A stretch of 64,000 nucleotides of DNA. Origin: Paramecium sonneborni. Its lineage: Eukaryota; Ciliophora; Oligohymenophorea; Peniculida; Parameciidae. A model generated the notes under the pieces. That model made no database searches, had not been told where the DNA came from, and was given only the letters and a program-made list of their open reading frames with translations. Shown here piece by piece: positions 36,042-48,600 of this stretch; positions within the stretch are counted from its first letter, which is position 1; each line of letters starts with the position of its first letter. The stretch is taken from assembly GCA_905182985.1 (NCBI GenBank), contig CAJJDN010000117.1:162863-226862 (forward strand). The letters are read 5' to 3'. The translations under genes were made by a program, and so were the position numbers.

Positions 36042-36270
36042 TAAATAAAATTATTATAGATTACGATATGATTTCAAAATATTATGCAATCTTTATCTTT
36101 TTTTTATTGTAGAGCTGGCTATTAAATCTGTTATTTTTTTAGTTTTTATTATTCAATAGATTTAATATTTAAATTTGATTATTACTAAACTTGATCTTAA
36201 ATATTATCCTATTTTTCTATGGCAAATAAATTATTAAAGTTTTAATTTTTAAATATCTCATATTCTTCTT

Positions 36271-37342
36271 TCAAATATCTACAAATTTTAAATAATTAAT
36301 TTACTTCTCTTCGTTTTAAAGTAATTCAATTGTGAGTGGTATTTTACTTTTGTAAAATGGATTACGAATACTCATTGGGATTAAAATCCAGTCATAAATA
36401 TTATCGTATTAATAACCTTCCTTGATAAATCTTTCCTATAAAATCTTTTTTAAAAAGGAATAATCTGGTTTTTCATCATACCTAAGATTTCTCACATAGT
36501 TCATGAATTATAAAAATTCTATAGGAATACCTAATTCTTTATATAAAAATCTATGCCTTTGCATAATTGTTCAATAGTAGTTTATATTTTCTTTTCCATT
36601 ATTTTTTAGTGTTTTTCTTCCTTCTTATTAACTCGAGTATCTTTCCATGGTAGTGTTCCTTTAAGAAAATAAATGAGCATATATCCTAGAGATTCTAAAT
36701 CATCTCTTCTTGATTATTCAAATCCTTTATGGGTATTAATACTGGCATAACGAGCTGCTCCAATAAGAGATTTTCCTTCTTTTAAAGGAATGTGTTCATG
36801 AGTACGAGTATCTCTATAAAGTTTAGAAAGTCCAAAATCGATTGTATAAACAATATGAGACTTTTGACCACATCCCATTAAAAAATTCTTAGGTTTGATA
36901 TCACGATGAATGTAATTTTTAAAATGCAAGTATTCTATATTAGAAATTAATTAATCTGCAAGCATAAGGACTGTTTTAAGTGTGAAAGTTTTTTTGCATG
37001 ATACTAATAAATCTTCTAGATTTTAACCTAGAAGATCCATAACGAGAAAATTAAAATCATTTTCTTAACCATACCTATAATTAAAAAAACAATATAACCA
37101 TAACATTGATGGAATGCCTACTCCTCCTTGTAAATTTTGGAGGATCTTACCTTCATATATTAACTATGGATGTTTAGATTTAATTTCTTCGATTTTTATT
37201 GCCACATCCTGATTTGATTAAACATTCTTAGAATGATATATTTAACCGAACCTTCCAGCACCTATTTTCCGTCCTATTTTATATCTATGATGGCAAGAAT
37301 ATGATGTTACCTTCCAGAAACTCTTAATTCAATAATACTCAT
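36271..37342 (-). CDS. Casein kinase 1 family protein kinase
   Basis: Five exons give 323 aa. The start [10 protein letters not shown] is followed by [19 protein letters not shown] (Gly loop), [10 protein letters not shown] (catalytic Lys), [34 protein letters not shown] (catalytic loop), [11 protein letters not shown] (DFG) and [20 protein letters not shown]. These are CK1 hallmarks, with ARYAS-type instead of APE. Introns are 26, 24, 24 and 26 nt; the last begins GC rather than GT (near 36530-36560) and must be removed to keep frame. CK1 kinases act on primed Ser/Thr in ciliary, vesicle and cell-cycle processes. It starts only 11 bp from the divergent AGC kinase. The minus ORF 36714-36929 is part of this gene. 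Confidence 0.92.
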
Positions 37343-37353
37343 TAATTAATATA

Positions 37354-38860
37354 ATGAAGCAAACTCCTAAGATGAGTTAGGCGAGCAGTCCAAATAATAA
37401 GCTGATCAATACATTATTGTAGAAATAGAAAAGCCCTTCTTAATATACAATTTAAAGCCCTGCTGTATCTCCAACTTAAGTGAGTTTGCCAAAAGCCCTC
37501 TACCCTCATAAAAATTCTTCAATAGATTTAACGAAATTGGCTACATTGATGAAATAGTAGAAAGTGAAATAAACATCATCTGAGGGATCTAAAGACTCGA
37601 TGACTCAACTAATAGCTAAAGCTCGTGCAATCGCAATGTCAGCAAAAACTCCATCAGGTCCAATTCATATTCGAAATGATTCTGCTTAAATAAGAAAGGT
37701 GAACAAGGAAGCTGAAGTGGTAAGTCCAAAATAAACAGACATGAAATAAATAAATAAAGCAGCTTTTACATTTGAATATGTAATAGGTATAGGTGGATTT
37801 GGGAAAGTTTGGAAAGTGAAAAGAACAGGATAACAATTTGCAATGAAAGAGATGTCTAAAGCATTAGTGATAACAAAAAAAAGTGTTAATTCTGTAATGA
37901 ATGAAAGAATGTTACTTAGTTAACTTAAACATACATTTCTTATCAATATGTATTATGCATTTTAAGATCGTGAAAATCTTTATCTCGTAATGGATTATAT
38001 GTGTGGAGGTGATTTGAGATTCCATATCGGAAGAATGAGACGTTTTAATGAAGAACAAACTAGTAAATAATTAATAAAATTTCAGAGTTCTTTGTGGCAT
38101 CTATTTTTATAGGTCTGGAATATTTACATACAAATAATATTATTCATAGAGACATTAAACCAGAAAACTTAGTTCTTGATGAAAAAGGATTTGTACATAT
38201 CACAGATCTAGGAATTGCTCGTGTAATGAAATAAGAGAATTCAAGTGATACATCTGGGACTCCTGGTTATATGGGTATTTATTAATAACATAAATCATAA
38301 ATAAGCACCTGAAGTTATGTGTCGATAAAATCATACATTTGCTGTTGATTATTATGCTCTTGGGGTGATTGCTTATGAATTTATGTTAGGAAGAGTAATA
38401 ATATCTTTTATTTATAAATAATTAGCGTCCATATGTTGGTAGATCTCGTCAAGAGATTCGTGATTAAATTCTTGCTCGACAAGTCTAAATTAAAGCTAGT
38501 GAAATACCACAAAACTGGAGCGTGGAAGCTGTAGACTTTGTTAATCGGCTACTCCAACGCAAACCAGCAAGTCGTCTCGGTTTCAATGGGGGACATGAAA
38601 TTAAATTACATCCATGGTTCAAAAATTTCCCATGGTCGAAACTTTAAAATAGAGAATTAAAAGCTCCATTCGTTCCCAATCCTAGTGATGATAACTTTGA
38701 TTCAAGATAAATTGTCATTGAAGATGAAGAAAATGCTGAACTCATCACTCAAAATATTTAGTTATTAAGAGATCCAAATGCTCAATAATAATTTGCTGGC
38801 TATGAATATTAATCAAATAATGAAAAGAGCTTTGTCTTTGATTAAACAAAATAATCATGA
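37354..38860 (+). CDS. AGC-type Ser/Thr protein kinase, STK32/YANK-like
   Basis: Four exons (introns of 23, 31 and 31 nt) give 473 aa. The first 150 residues are Ser/Pro/Lys-rich. The kinase domain starts [18 protein letters not shown], followed by [10 protein letters not shown] (Lys), [43 protein letters not shown] (DLG replaces DFG), SGTPGYMAPEVMCRQ and the [19 protein letters not shown] block typical of AGC kinases. GGDLRFHI and the domain order fit the STK32/YANK group. Catalytic Lys, HRD Asp and the Mg-binding Asp are present, so activity is expected despite DLG. The C-terminal tail is Asn/Gln-rich. A downstream ATG at 37372 could also serve as start. Confidence 0.9.
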
Positions 38861-38934
38861 ATCCTTTTGACTCACATTATTTTAAATTCTTCATTTAATA
38901 TTTTTAATATTAATATATATATATATATAAAATT

Positions 38935-40564
38935 ATGGATGTATAAATATTGTGTAATGCCATTCTATTTATGCTTACTCTCCTTGTTATTAATGAAGTC
39001 TTAACTAATTATACCATGAAGAATCAAAACCTCAAAAAATATTTAAACAATACCACCATCACAACTTTAATTGGTATTGTTGCAGGTTTATTTCTATTAT
39101 ATATTGACAAATCCATGCTTGTATAAGAATATAAATAAGGATTCAGTCAATTCTTTCTTATTGTCTTATTACCACCTATACTATTTGAAAGTGCTATTAA
39201 TATGGAAAAAGCATTGTTTTTTTAAAACTTTGGCAGTATTTTGATGTACGCAGTAATTGGGACTATTATTGCAGTATTTGTAACAACATTTTGCTTATAT
39301 TTGATCGGATTGCTAATTTAAGTATTTATTTAAAATAAACTATATCTTAGAAATTATCCTTAACAAGTTGTTATGCTTTTGGATCATTGATATCCTCCAC
39401 TGATCCAGTTGCTGTCTTATCTATTTTTAAAAAGTTAAATGCAGATAAATAAATGCATATACTTATATATGGAGAAAGCATTCTAAATGATGCCATATCA
39501 TTATTACTATATGAGTAAATAAAATAATGAATTAATTTATATAGAATATCTGGGAGAATTCGAAATCAAGAATTAGTTGGATTTGGAGATGCAACTAAAT
39601 AATTTTTGTTGATATTTTTAATATCTATAGCAATTGGTGTAATAATAGGAGCTCTTTGTGCCTATGTATCATAAATAAATATTTTAGATATTAAAAGTAA
39701 AAGAAGAAGTGTCGTATGAAACAGAACATATTGAAGTTTCAGTAACTGTAATTATTCCATGGGTTTGTTATTTAATTTCTGAGGCAGTTGGTTTTTCAGG
39801 AATAGTGAGTATTGTATTTTGTGGAATTGTAATGGCCAAATATGCTTTACCTAATTTATCTGAAAGTGGAAAAGAAGTATAAATAAATTACTATTTTTAG
39901 TTATTAAATAAATTCTATCATATATTATCATACAATTTTGAAAATTTAGTATTCTTATTTATAGGGATTGGAATGGTTGGCTATGATTTGGCTTGGTCAG
40001 AAATGGGAATAATTTTAGGGATATCAATAATTATAATAGTAGTGTTTGCTAGATTAATTAATATAAAAATAAATAGTTTCATACTTAATAGATATCGACA
40101 AGATAATTTCATAAAACAAAATCATTAAAAAGCAATGTGGTTTTGTGGATTAAGAGGTGCAATGGCTTATGCCTTAGCTTTAGATTCAGCTGATACTTTT
40201 AAAGAAGAAGGAGAAATCATGCTTACAATGACAATAGTTATAATTGCATTTAATGTAAACTATTATTTAATCAAATTTAACTATTAGATTTTTGTTTAAG
40301 GTTCTACATTGTAATATGTTTTATAATTATGTGATATCTAAGATAAATCAAATGTATTATCAAGTGATTAAATCTAAAGGATAATTAAATGGAAGGTGGC
40401 AGCTTAAAAATAGCAAACCAAAAAGGATGGGCACATAGAATGAAAGATTGCTTAGAAAAATGTGATGAGAAAGTTTTTTAAGAGTTCTTGGTTAAAAAGT
40501 AACTGATTATTTTTGATTCACTAGGAGAGAACTAACTCCAGTTATACAAGTAGAATCACAATGA
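38935..40564 (+). CDS. Na+/H+ exchanger (SLC9/NHE family)
   Basis: Seven or eight exons; removing six required introns (29, 30, 22, 33, 26 and 26 nt) leaves 487 aa. About 11 hydrophobic helices are seen. Family signatures include FLIVLLPPILFESAINM, FGSLISSTDPVAVLSIFKKL, LIYGESILNDAISLLLYE (the ND ion-binding pair) and WFCGLRGAMAYALALDSADT. These match the endosomal/organellar NHE branch (NHE6/8-like). The protein exchanges Na+ or K+ for H+ across endomembranes or plasma membrane and sets luminal pH. The C-terminal tail KGWAHRMKDCLEKCDEK ... LTPVIQVESQ is short. A further 24-nt GT..AG segment at 39877-39900 is in frame and without stop, so it may be intron or exon. Confidence 0.9.
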
Positions 40565-40728
40565 AACATTTAATTAAATTAATAAATATCCCTTGTAAAT
40601 ATGTTTATCTAACATTTATCTCTTTTAGTAAGTTCAGACATTCAATTCTTATACTTTATATTATTATTTCCAAATTCTGTTATATTCTACATCTGCAATT
40701 CATTTATTTAATTTAATTATTTACAAAT

Positions 40729-40974
40729 ATGGGATGCACAATTACATCTGAAAAAGTTAACCAATAGAAAACTATGATGATGGAATCAACTTTCAACAAA
40801 GAGTAATAAGAAAAATAATAACGCCATAAAGCCCATTTAATTTTAGATGAATATAGATAAACAAAAACTATCAGAAAATAAGTTAAACTCTAATCTGATG
40901 TTAAAGATGCCCTACAATAATAACTTACTCGTAACAAAACTACAACACCTTAAAAATCCTCAATAGCAAATTGA
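40729..40974 (+). CDS. Small basic protein with MGC acylation motif
   Basis: An intronless 81-aa ORF. The start MGCTITSEKVNQQ is a good dual-acylation (N-myristoyl plus palmitoyl) motif. The rest is Gln/Lys/Thr-rich and probably unstructured (KEQQEKQQRHKAHLILDEYR). No family recognised. It is likely tethered to membrane, perhaps ciliary or cortical; that is inference. Gene reality is supported by a clean ATG-TGA frame and codon usage like its neighbours. Confidence 0.5.
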
Positions 40975-41645
40975 ACTATAGATTAAATTACAACAAATCA
41001 TTTCTAATAAAACTTAACTTCTTATAAGCAATATTCAATCACTCTTTGTAATTTTATTATGTTAATAATTTGCTTTTCTTTTAAAATATTCATATCATCA
41101 TAAATTCTTCTCTTTCACCTCACTTTAATGTTCTAGCATCTACTTTTATTAAAGTATTAAAATCACTGCTTTTAAAATTTAAATATTTTAACTATGAACT
41201 TTACTTATAAATATATTTATTTGAACCCAAATATTCCTTTTTATATTTGATCAAAATTTGTTAGCTTTAACTTTTTCGAATTGAACAACCTTAAATTAAA
41301 TTTTCATACTAATAACATAAATTTAATCTAAAAAAATTCCTATGATATTTAAAATAATTAAATCCTATTTATTTTGCTTGATTAGTACATTTATATAAAA
41401 TTATATTTTTTTTTTAGAAATATTATAATTTATTTAAAACCTAAATGAATTCATGAATTATTTAACAATAAATTAAATATGACGTATTTTATAAAAAATA
41501 ATTTTCTAAAATTAACAATTATTTTATTAAAGAATTTTTCATTTAGAACCTTAATTATTTGATTTTTCACTTTTATTTTATGAGTTTACTTGTGATTATA
41601 GATATATATTCATTTTTTAATTCATTTTATTATAAATTGATGTAC
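40975..41645. other. Intergenic, no gene seen
   Basis: About 670 bp of AT-rich DNA with frequent TGA on plus and TCA on minus. No conserved block. Standard-code minus frames overlapping its right end (41617-41940) are shadows of the next gene. Confidence 0.6.
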
Positions 41646-41987
41646 ATGGATATGGAAGTTGAGAACAATATCTATTAAGAAGAAGGAGATAATCGAAATG
41701 TAAAGTGTCGTTTAGTAAATAACCATAACAAGAGAACAAATTAAGTAGAATCTTTTTAGAGAGATTGCTAAATATAGAAAAGGAAAGAATAAACTTATAA
41801 AGATAATGTAAATTATAATGATATAGAATAATAAAAATTTGCAAAGAACTTATAACAATAAGAAAGGAAATTAAAGTTGAGATAAAAAAGAATGTAAAAG
41901 CAAATTGATTATAAACAGGATGAAGAAAAGATGCAAGCAAAACCTAAAAGAAAAGTTAAAAATTAATAACCAGATAGATAAATTTGA
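41646..41987 (+). CDS. Small highly charged protein, unknown
   Basis: A 113-aa ORF from ATG to TGA without introns. It is rich in Lys, Arg, Gln, Asn and Glu (QQERKLKLRQKRMQKQIDYK), with probable coiled coil in the second half. No domain. It may be a real small nuclear or cytoskeletal protein, or an exon of a longer gene, since the sequence just after the TGA still looks weakly coding (YQYKKSEYKKDFNNKFSE in another register). Confidence 0.4.
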
Positions 41988-42160
41988 TATAAATATCAAT
42001 ATAAAAAATCTGAATATAAAAAAGATTTCAACAATAAATTTTCTGAAAATAACCTTCAATTATATTAATGTTTGTTATATAAAATATAGCCTAATTTGTT
42101 TTTAAACATATTTAAAACATAATTTAAAAATATACTATTTATTTTAAAATTAAACAAAAA

Positions 42161-44909
42161 ATGTAGCCACAACAATTTTTAGATTTAGTTTAATGTGCCT
42201 TCTTTGATAGCAACAATTAACGTGGATAAGCTGAATAAGTACTTCTAAAGTATAAGGATGAATATACTGATGAATTTCTGATGTATTGCGCATCTGCATT
42301 TGCAAATCGCTCAGTTTAGAATCGTCTACGAATTGCTTGCAGTACTTTAGTAAAACGATTAGTTGCATTAATGGTAAGCTTATTTGTTTAATGAATTTAA
42401 GCATCCAACCAATCAAATCATGTGGCTTGCTTGTTCTCAATAAACTAAAAATGAAGTAAAAATTAAGTTCATGGATTAATTAATAGATCCTGAACATGAG
42501 ATTAGAAGATCAGCAGCTAATGTAAATAAATGATATTATAAATTAGACTATAAGTGAGATTTGTGCTATTGAATTACCACGATAAGAATGGCCAGATCTT
42601 ATTTCAAGATTAACTACAAACTCAAAACATAGTAATGTTATAGTTAAAGTTTCTGCTATTATGACTTTAGGTTATATTTGTGAATCTTTGGTATATAGAT
42701 ATTAATATATAGAAAAATAATTAATCTTCAGGAATATCAGAACAAGATGCAAAAGTTATTTTAATGGGAATTTGTGTTGGTATGGATACAAATGAATAAA
42801 ATCTTGAAATAAGAACAACTGCAATCAAAGCTTTATAAGATTCACTTTATTTTATGAATAATCTATTCACTTAATAAGTAAAATTAAGATTATTTATTGT
42901 AGGAAATATTTACTTTTGTAAAAAATTTAATTCTATAAAATGCAATGTCAAATATATAAGAAATTAAACATAGATCTCTTTAATGTCTAATTGATTATGT
43001 TAAATAATTGTTTGCATTCTTACCTGCATTCATTTAAGATTTATATCAAACGACATAAAATGCTTTTGAAAATTAAGGAGAAATAACAATAGCAGCAATT
43101 GAAATTTGGAATACAATATGTGCTGAAATAAAAGAAATAATGTCAGAAAATACTAATCAATAATCACCTGAAATTAATTCAGCTAATTGTTGTATTTAAT
43201 TTTTTAAGAAAAATTATGAAGGATTTATAATTCCATTTATGCGTAATCTATTATTGGATGATGCAGATGCAGATGATGAATGTCAAGGATTATCTGTTCC
43301 TAATTCTTCATCTAAAGGTTTAGCATATATAATTGAATATTCTGGTTCTAATACATATGATACTGTAAAAAATTTTATTTAAAATACTATCACACACTAA
43401 TAATGGGAATATAGAAGAGCTAGTGTAATGGCTTTTGGTGCTTTGGCTGAAGTTTAAACAGAAGAAATTGGACTTTTAATTAAATCTGCTTTAACTAGTA
43501 TATTTGGTTGTCTTGTTGATTAAAACATTAAAGTAAAAAAAGCAACAACTTAAACTTTAAGTAGAATTGCTGAAAATTATCCATAATGCTTTCATGAACA
43601 TGATTAAGCTAATTAAATGCTTGCTACTCTTTTAGATTAATTATCTAATAAAATTTCTATTGTATAAAATTTAGTTTGGGTCTTTGTTTATTTAACTGAA
43701 GGATTAACTAATTTTTAAAATAGTGTATTTACAAGAGAGAAATTTACTATTCTTTAACATCTAGCCAGCACATCAGTTAGACCAGATATACAAAATTCAG
43801 AAATTGCACTTATTGATACTGCATTTATGGCAATCTTAAATATTATCTATAGTGTTACTGAAACTAAATTGTGTAATGATTATTTATTACAATTTTACTA
43901 ATAAATTTAACTTTTAGAAAATAGTAAATAAGTCCCAGCTGAAATTAAATATCATCTTGAAATGGGATTAATGAGTGCAATTCATGGATGTGTAGTAAGA
44001 TTAGATGATTCTACTACTGCTGAAAAACTATTTGAGGATATTATGAAAACTTTATCAAAAGTTGATCCAAGAGTTAAAAATGATTATTTTTATGTCCTTT
44101 CTGGAATTGCCTATGCTTTTAAAAGAAAATTATCTAAATATTCAAATTAGATTATTTCTGAATTAAATAAACCACTCTCTGAACCAGATGATATGGAAAG
44201 TTTCAAAACTGCACTTTTCTGTTTATCTGATATTGCTAGAGCTATGGAAGAAGAATTTGTACCTTATATGAATATATTAAATTATTTCTTTGGATTAATT
44301 AAGGTATCTCTACATTGTATCATATTATTAGAATGTCAGTTTTAATAGAGAATTGAAAATATAAGTTTATAATGCTATTGCAGATATCATATTAGGTTTA
44401 AAAGATAAATCAACAACCTTTATGAATGATCTTAAAGAAATTCTTAAATTAGGTTTTGCAGCTAGTATTGATTTAACCAAAAGCAAATTAAGTGTTGATT
44501 AAGATTATGCTGAAAGATTAAAAGAAACTATGACTGCATTCTATACTTGTATGTTACATGCTTATTGTGATCCTAAAACTCCTATTTATGAATTGGGAGA
44601 CACAGTTTAATGGTTTATCATATTTTGTTAAGAAATGTGCAATTTAAAATTAAAACCTACAATTGTATTTAATTAATATTATTCTAGGAATATGTTCGTT
44701 TAACTCTTTGCTGCATTTTCGATTGTTCTCATTTCTTCTAAAACCAAACTGATATGAAATAAAAAATCAAAGAATTTATCACTGGGGATTTCGTTATTGA
44801 ATTAATTCGTAAATTGAATCAATTTAATGACAAAGATTATCAAGACTGTGTAAGTTTTGCTTAACAATTACTGAATGATGTATATGGTTACTAATTGAAA
44901 TTGCATTGA
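42161..44909 (+). CDS. KPNB1: Importin beta-1 (karyopherin beta)
   Basis: A multi-exon gene of about 860-880 aa, the usual importin-beta length. It is made of tandem HEAT repeats: the start MQPQQFLDLVQCAFFDSNNQ with RGQAEQVLLKYK and FANRSVQNRLRIACSTLVKR is typical of the N-terminal Ran-binding repeats. An acidic loop DDADADDECQGLSVPNSSS and the later repeat EYRRASVMAFGALAE-like block match the family. The protein carries cargo with importin alpha through nuclear pores and releases it on RanGTP binding. In Paramecium, paralogues may serve micronucleus and macronucleus separately; that is inference. The 3' end is the TGA at 44907-44909. A short standard-code minus ORF (42150-42440) is a shadow. 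Confidence 0.88.
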
Positions 44910-45214
44910 ATATTGTTTTAATATATTGTTTTCAATAGAATTATAAAAATTCTTTATTAAAACTTCAAAACTCATTATACAAAAAAATTAAAATACTTTT
45001 GAGATTAATTTATTTATAACTTTATTCTAAGTATTACCTTTTTTGAAAACTAAATTTAAATACAAGTTTTAAGTTTAAAAAAAGTTCATATGATTTAAAT
45101 GTGTTTTATAGAACTAATTACTAACTAAGATGTCATTAATTTAATATAAATTAATATTATTATGATAATTAAATACTACATCATCACAATGACATTAATA
45201 ATTATTAAATTTAT
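44910..45214. other. Intergenic, nothing seen
   Basis: About 300 bp of AT-rich DNA between importin beta and the next plus-strand gene. No exon or repeat seen. Confidence 0.55.
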
Positions 45215-45493
45215 ATGGGATGCTAAGAATCTACGCACTTTAAATCATCTCTGTTAATGAGTCGAGAATCTACTTTAGACACATGCAGAAATTCACCTTT
45301 CAAAACAATTATAAAACCAATAAAAGATGATGTATTAGACTTTGAGGATTTCGATACATCAGAATTAACTATTGAATAAACTAGTTTTCACTTTTACGAT
45401 CCAATTTTGTAAAGAATAGTCACAGTTCCAAAACTAAAATCAATAAGTACTTCAAGTATTCTCACTAGAAGGACAAATAATAAGAAATATTGA
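45215..45493 (+). CDS. Small protein with MGC acylation motif
   Basis: An intronless 92-aa ORF. It opens MGCQESTHFKSS, a strong N-myristoylation/palmitoylation start. The middle is acidic (DDVLDFEDFDTSELT) and the end Ser/Thr/Lys-rich (KLKSISTSSILTRR). No recognised domain. It resembles the other short MG-starting proteins at 25492 and 40729 only in its start. Probably a membrane-tethered regulator; that is inference. Confidence 0.55.
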
Positions 45494-45673
45494 AATATAT
45501 TCTCTTTTTTGTACTTAGAATTATAAATATTTAAATCTATATAAGTTATATATTTCTAAGTTAAAGATACTTCTAAGTATTTTAAGTATCAAATCTAATA
45601 GCTTATATAATAAGCATTTCAAAAGAAGAACTAATTTATAATTACTAATATGATATTAAATATGTATAAATAA

Positions 45674-48600
45674 TCAAATTGTATCTGATTAAATAATCTT
45701 TTAGGTTTTATCAACAGAATCTCCAATTTAATCATCATCTCCTTTCTTTTCACTAACCTTCTCTGCTTTGCTTCCTGCTCCTCCTCCAGCAGCTAGAAAT
45801 AAATAATTAATTATTACCCATAGGCAAGATACTATTTACAACTGCACCAAATGTGCCACCTAAAGCAAAGGCTTAAATTCCAAGGAAAATAAATATAAAT
45901 ATTAGCAATAAGATTATTGCTCCTTATATTAAAAGCATTGTTAATAAACCTGGAGAAATTCCTAGAAAATCTAAAGCCATATCAGTGTTTTTTTATTAAA
46001 GATATTTCATTGCTTAGTCAAATTCTTTTTCATTTAAAGAATCTTAATTGCTTGAAGATGAACCTTTCATAATATTTGCAAAAATTTCATTAATTCTATG
46101 CTCAGATAGATTCATTCCTAATCTCTTTGCTAATGTTCCATATTCTGTCTTACTGATACTTTTAGTCCCATCCTCTAAAATAATAAATATAATATATTTA
46201 CCATCAATAGCTTTAAACATATCATAATTAGTGGCAGTTCCTTCTGAAATCTTTTTCATTAATTCTTATATTTCTTTAGCTTTTTTAGTATCTTATTAAG
46301 ATCCCCCAAGACTTAATTATTTACCTCCAAATACACCCATTTCTTAAACTTATTTAATAATTTATTCAACTATCTTAATTGCACTATCACTAACAGATAA
46401 TTCTTTTAATAATTTTGGTACATATTCAAAATTATAACTAGCCAAACCAAAAATACATTTAATAATTCCCATAGGTAATTCTATTATTTTAGCTCTCTTT
46501 GGTAATGCTATTGTCCATTAATCAGATTTTGATGCTTATTTATCTTTTGATTAAACAATTCCACCTTTTTATTTCTTATCTTTTACTTCATTAGTTAGAT
46601 CTTAACCAGTTAAAGTATATAATAAAGATTCAATTTAAAATAAGAAATCTTAATTAGTAATAGATTTTAATGGGCAATTGTTAATATTCTATATTTCTTA
46701 GAATAGTTCACGAATAATAACTGTATTCACATACTATAATAGGTTTAAATTTTTAAAGAGAACTGAATCAATAATGAAACACATAACTTAGAGTTTTTTA
46801 TCACTATCATTTTAAGCTTTCATATCATCTATGTTATATCCAGTCAATAATAAAATAATTCCAGATATTAACCGTTTTACTTAAGTAGATTATTCATCTA
46901 TCTTAGCCAATTAAACTTGCAATTCTTTAAGTTTCTTATCTTTCTCTTAAAAGTTATATCCTTATGAAGCTACTGCCATAGCTTACATAAGTTATTGTTA
47001 ATTACCCATCTGTGGAATTTATTATTAAATGGGCATTTATTATTACATGGGTATTTATTATTACATAGGTATTTATTATTACATGGGTATTTATTATTAC
47101 ATGGGCATTTATTATTACATAGGTATTTATTACATTCCCATTTGTGGTTAACCCATAATAGATGTTCCCATTTATTATTACATAGGTATTTATCCTTATT
47201 GCAATTATGGTTACATAGGCATTTAAATGCTTAATCTTTTTGTTTATTCCAATTTTATTAAGTTAGCTTTCTTTTCATTTATTTCTCTGTTTAGTTTATC
47301 TATTTACTCACTTAACGACTATCTGTTTTCCTCTTTAAAACTTAACCAAAGAGAATTAACAGTTTATCCTAATACATCCAAAATGAATTCATTAATCGTT
47401 TCGGTAATTTGGGCTAATTCAGCAGGAGCTTCATCCATTTATTTTTTTTCTTCATTTTCTTCATTCTCATTTTCTTCTTATTCTCCATCTTCCTCTTCAT
47501 TATTACCTTCATCTCCTTCATAATCATCCCCATCTTCATCATATTCATATTGATTTTCATCATCTTCATCTTCATCTCTTTAAGATTGAACTTATGATGC
47601 TTAAATTACTTCATTTTGTTATTGTACTAATTTGTTTGAAGAGTCCTTTAATGTTTTCAATGATCTTTCTGGTATTTAGATGAAAACAAATAATTAAACG
47701 AATTTATCAAATACTCCTAAATATGTTCTTATAGTGTCAGGTACATAATCACTTATTGTGGTAATTGTATTTGGAATGATCTTTTTAAAATCAATATTTT
47801 AGATTTTTAAAGTTTCAGGATAGTTAATGATTTAATTACAGACCTTATACAAATTGAAAACAGGTCCAATAAATTTAACTTATTCTATCTTTTCAACAAA
47901 GAATGATCCTGTCATAATCTTGAATAAGAAATCACATTCATTCAATGCAGAAAAATTTATTTACATTTAAATTGCCCTTTATGCTTAAAGGAATTCAGGC
48001 ATTTTTAAAAGCCATAAACTCCAAGAAAATGTTTGATGTTATTTACTTTAAGATTTCTTTTCAATTTTGTTATAGAATTCTTAATCTATACCTCCCTCTT
48101 TGATCACTCTAAGAATCTATTAGAAAGAACTGATAACTCTTTGTCTTTAACTATTTCTAAGAGTTCCATTCTTCTTATCTTGTTATTCATTAATTTAAGA
48201 ATAAACTAATAAAGGTAATAATTATAAGGGTGGAATAACCTTAATCGCATTTTCTTTCTTTATAAATTCTTCATTACCAATAATTGTTGAAATGTTTTTC
48301 CACATAAACATTGTTAAAATAAATCCAGCACTCATTGAATCATATGGTAAAATTGCTGAATACATTTTTTCAATGTTTCCACTTGATATTGCTAAAAATA
48401 ATAAAGCTATATTTTCAGAAAGTTTTTTATTTTTTTCATCAGTTTTATTCTCCAATTTAATATCAATTATTTTTGAATCTACTAAATTTTAAACTTATTC
48501 TTTAATAAGTTTTAATTCATTCTATTCATTAGAAATATCAATTTTTCTTTTATTTTTTTGAAGAGCTCTTTTATTTTAAATAAGCATCATTTTATTAGAT

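Noticed and set aside
41871..42105. Overlapping hydrophobic ORFs on both strands near 42 kb
   Set aside because: Shadows in low-complexity A/T sequence; no conserved features and no support on either strand beyond the 41646-41987 frame.
47010..47222. Tandem 18-nt repeats considered as CRISPR-like or minisatellite
   Set aside because: They are in frame in the giant gene with no spacers and encode MQQQIP; a eukaryotic coding repeat.
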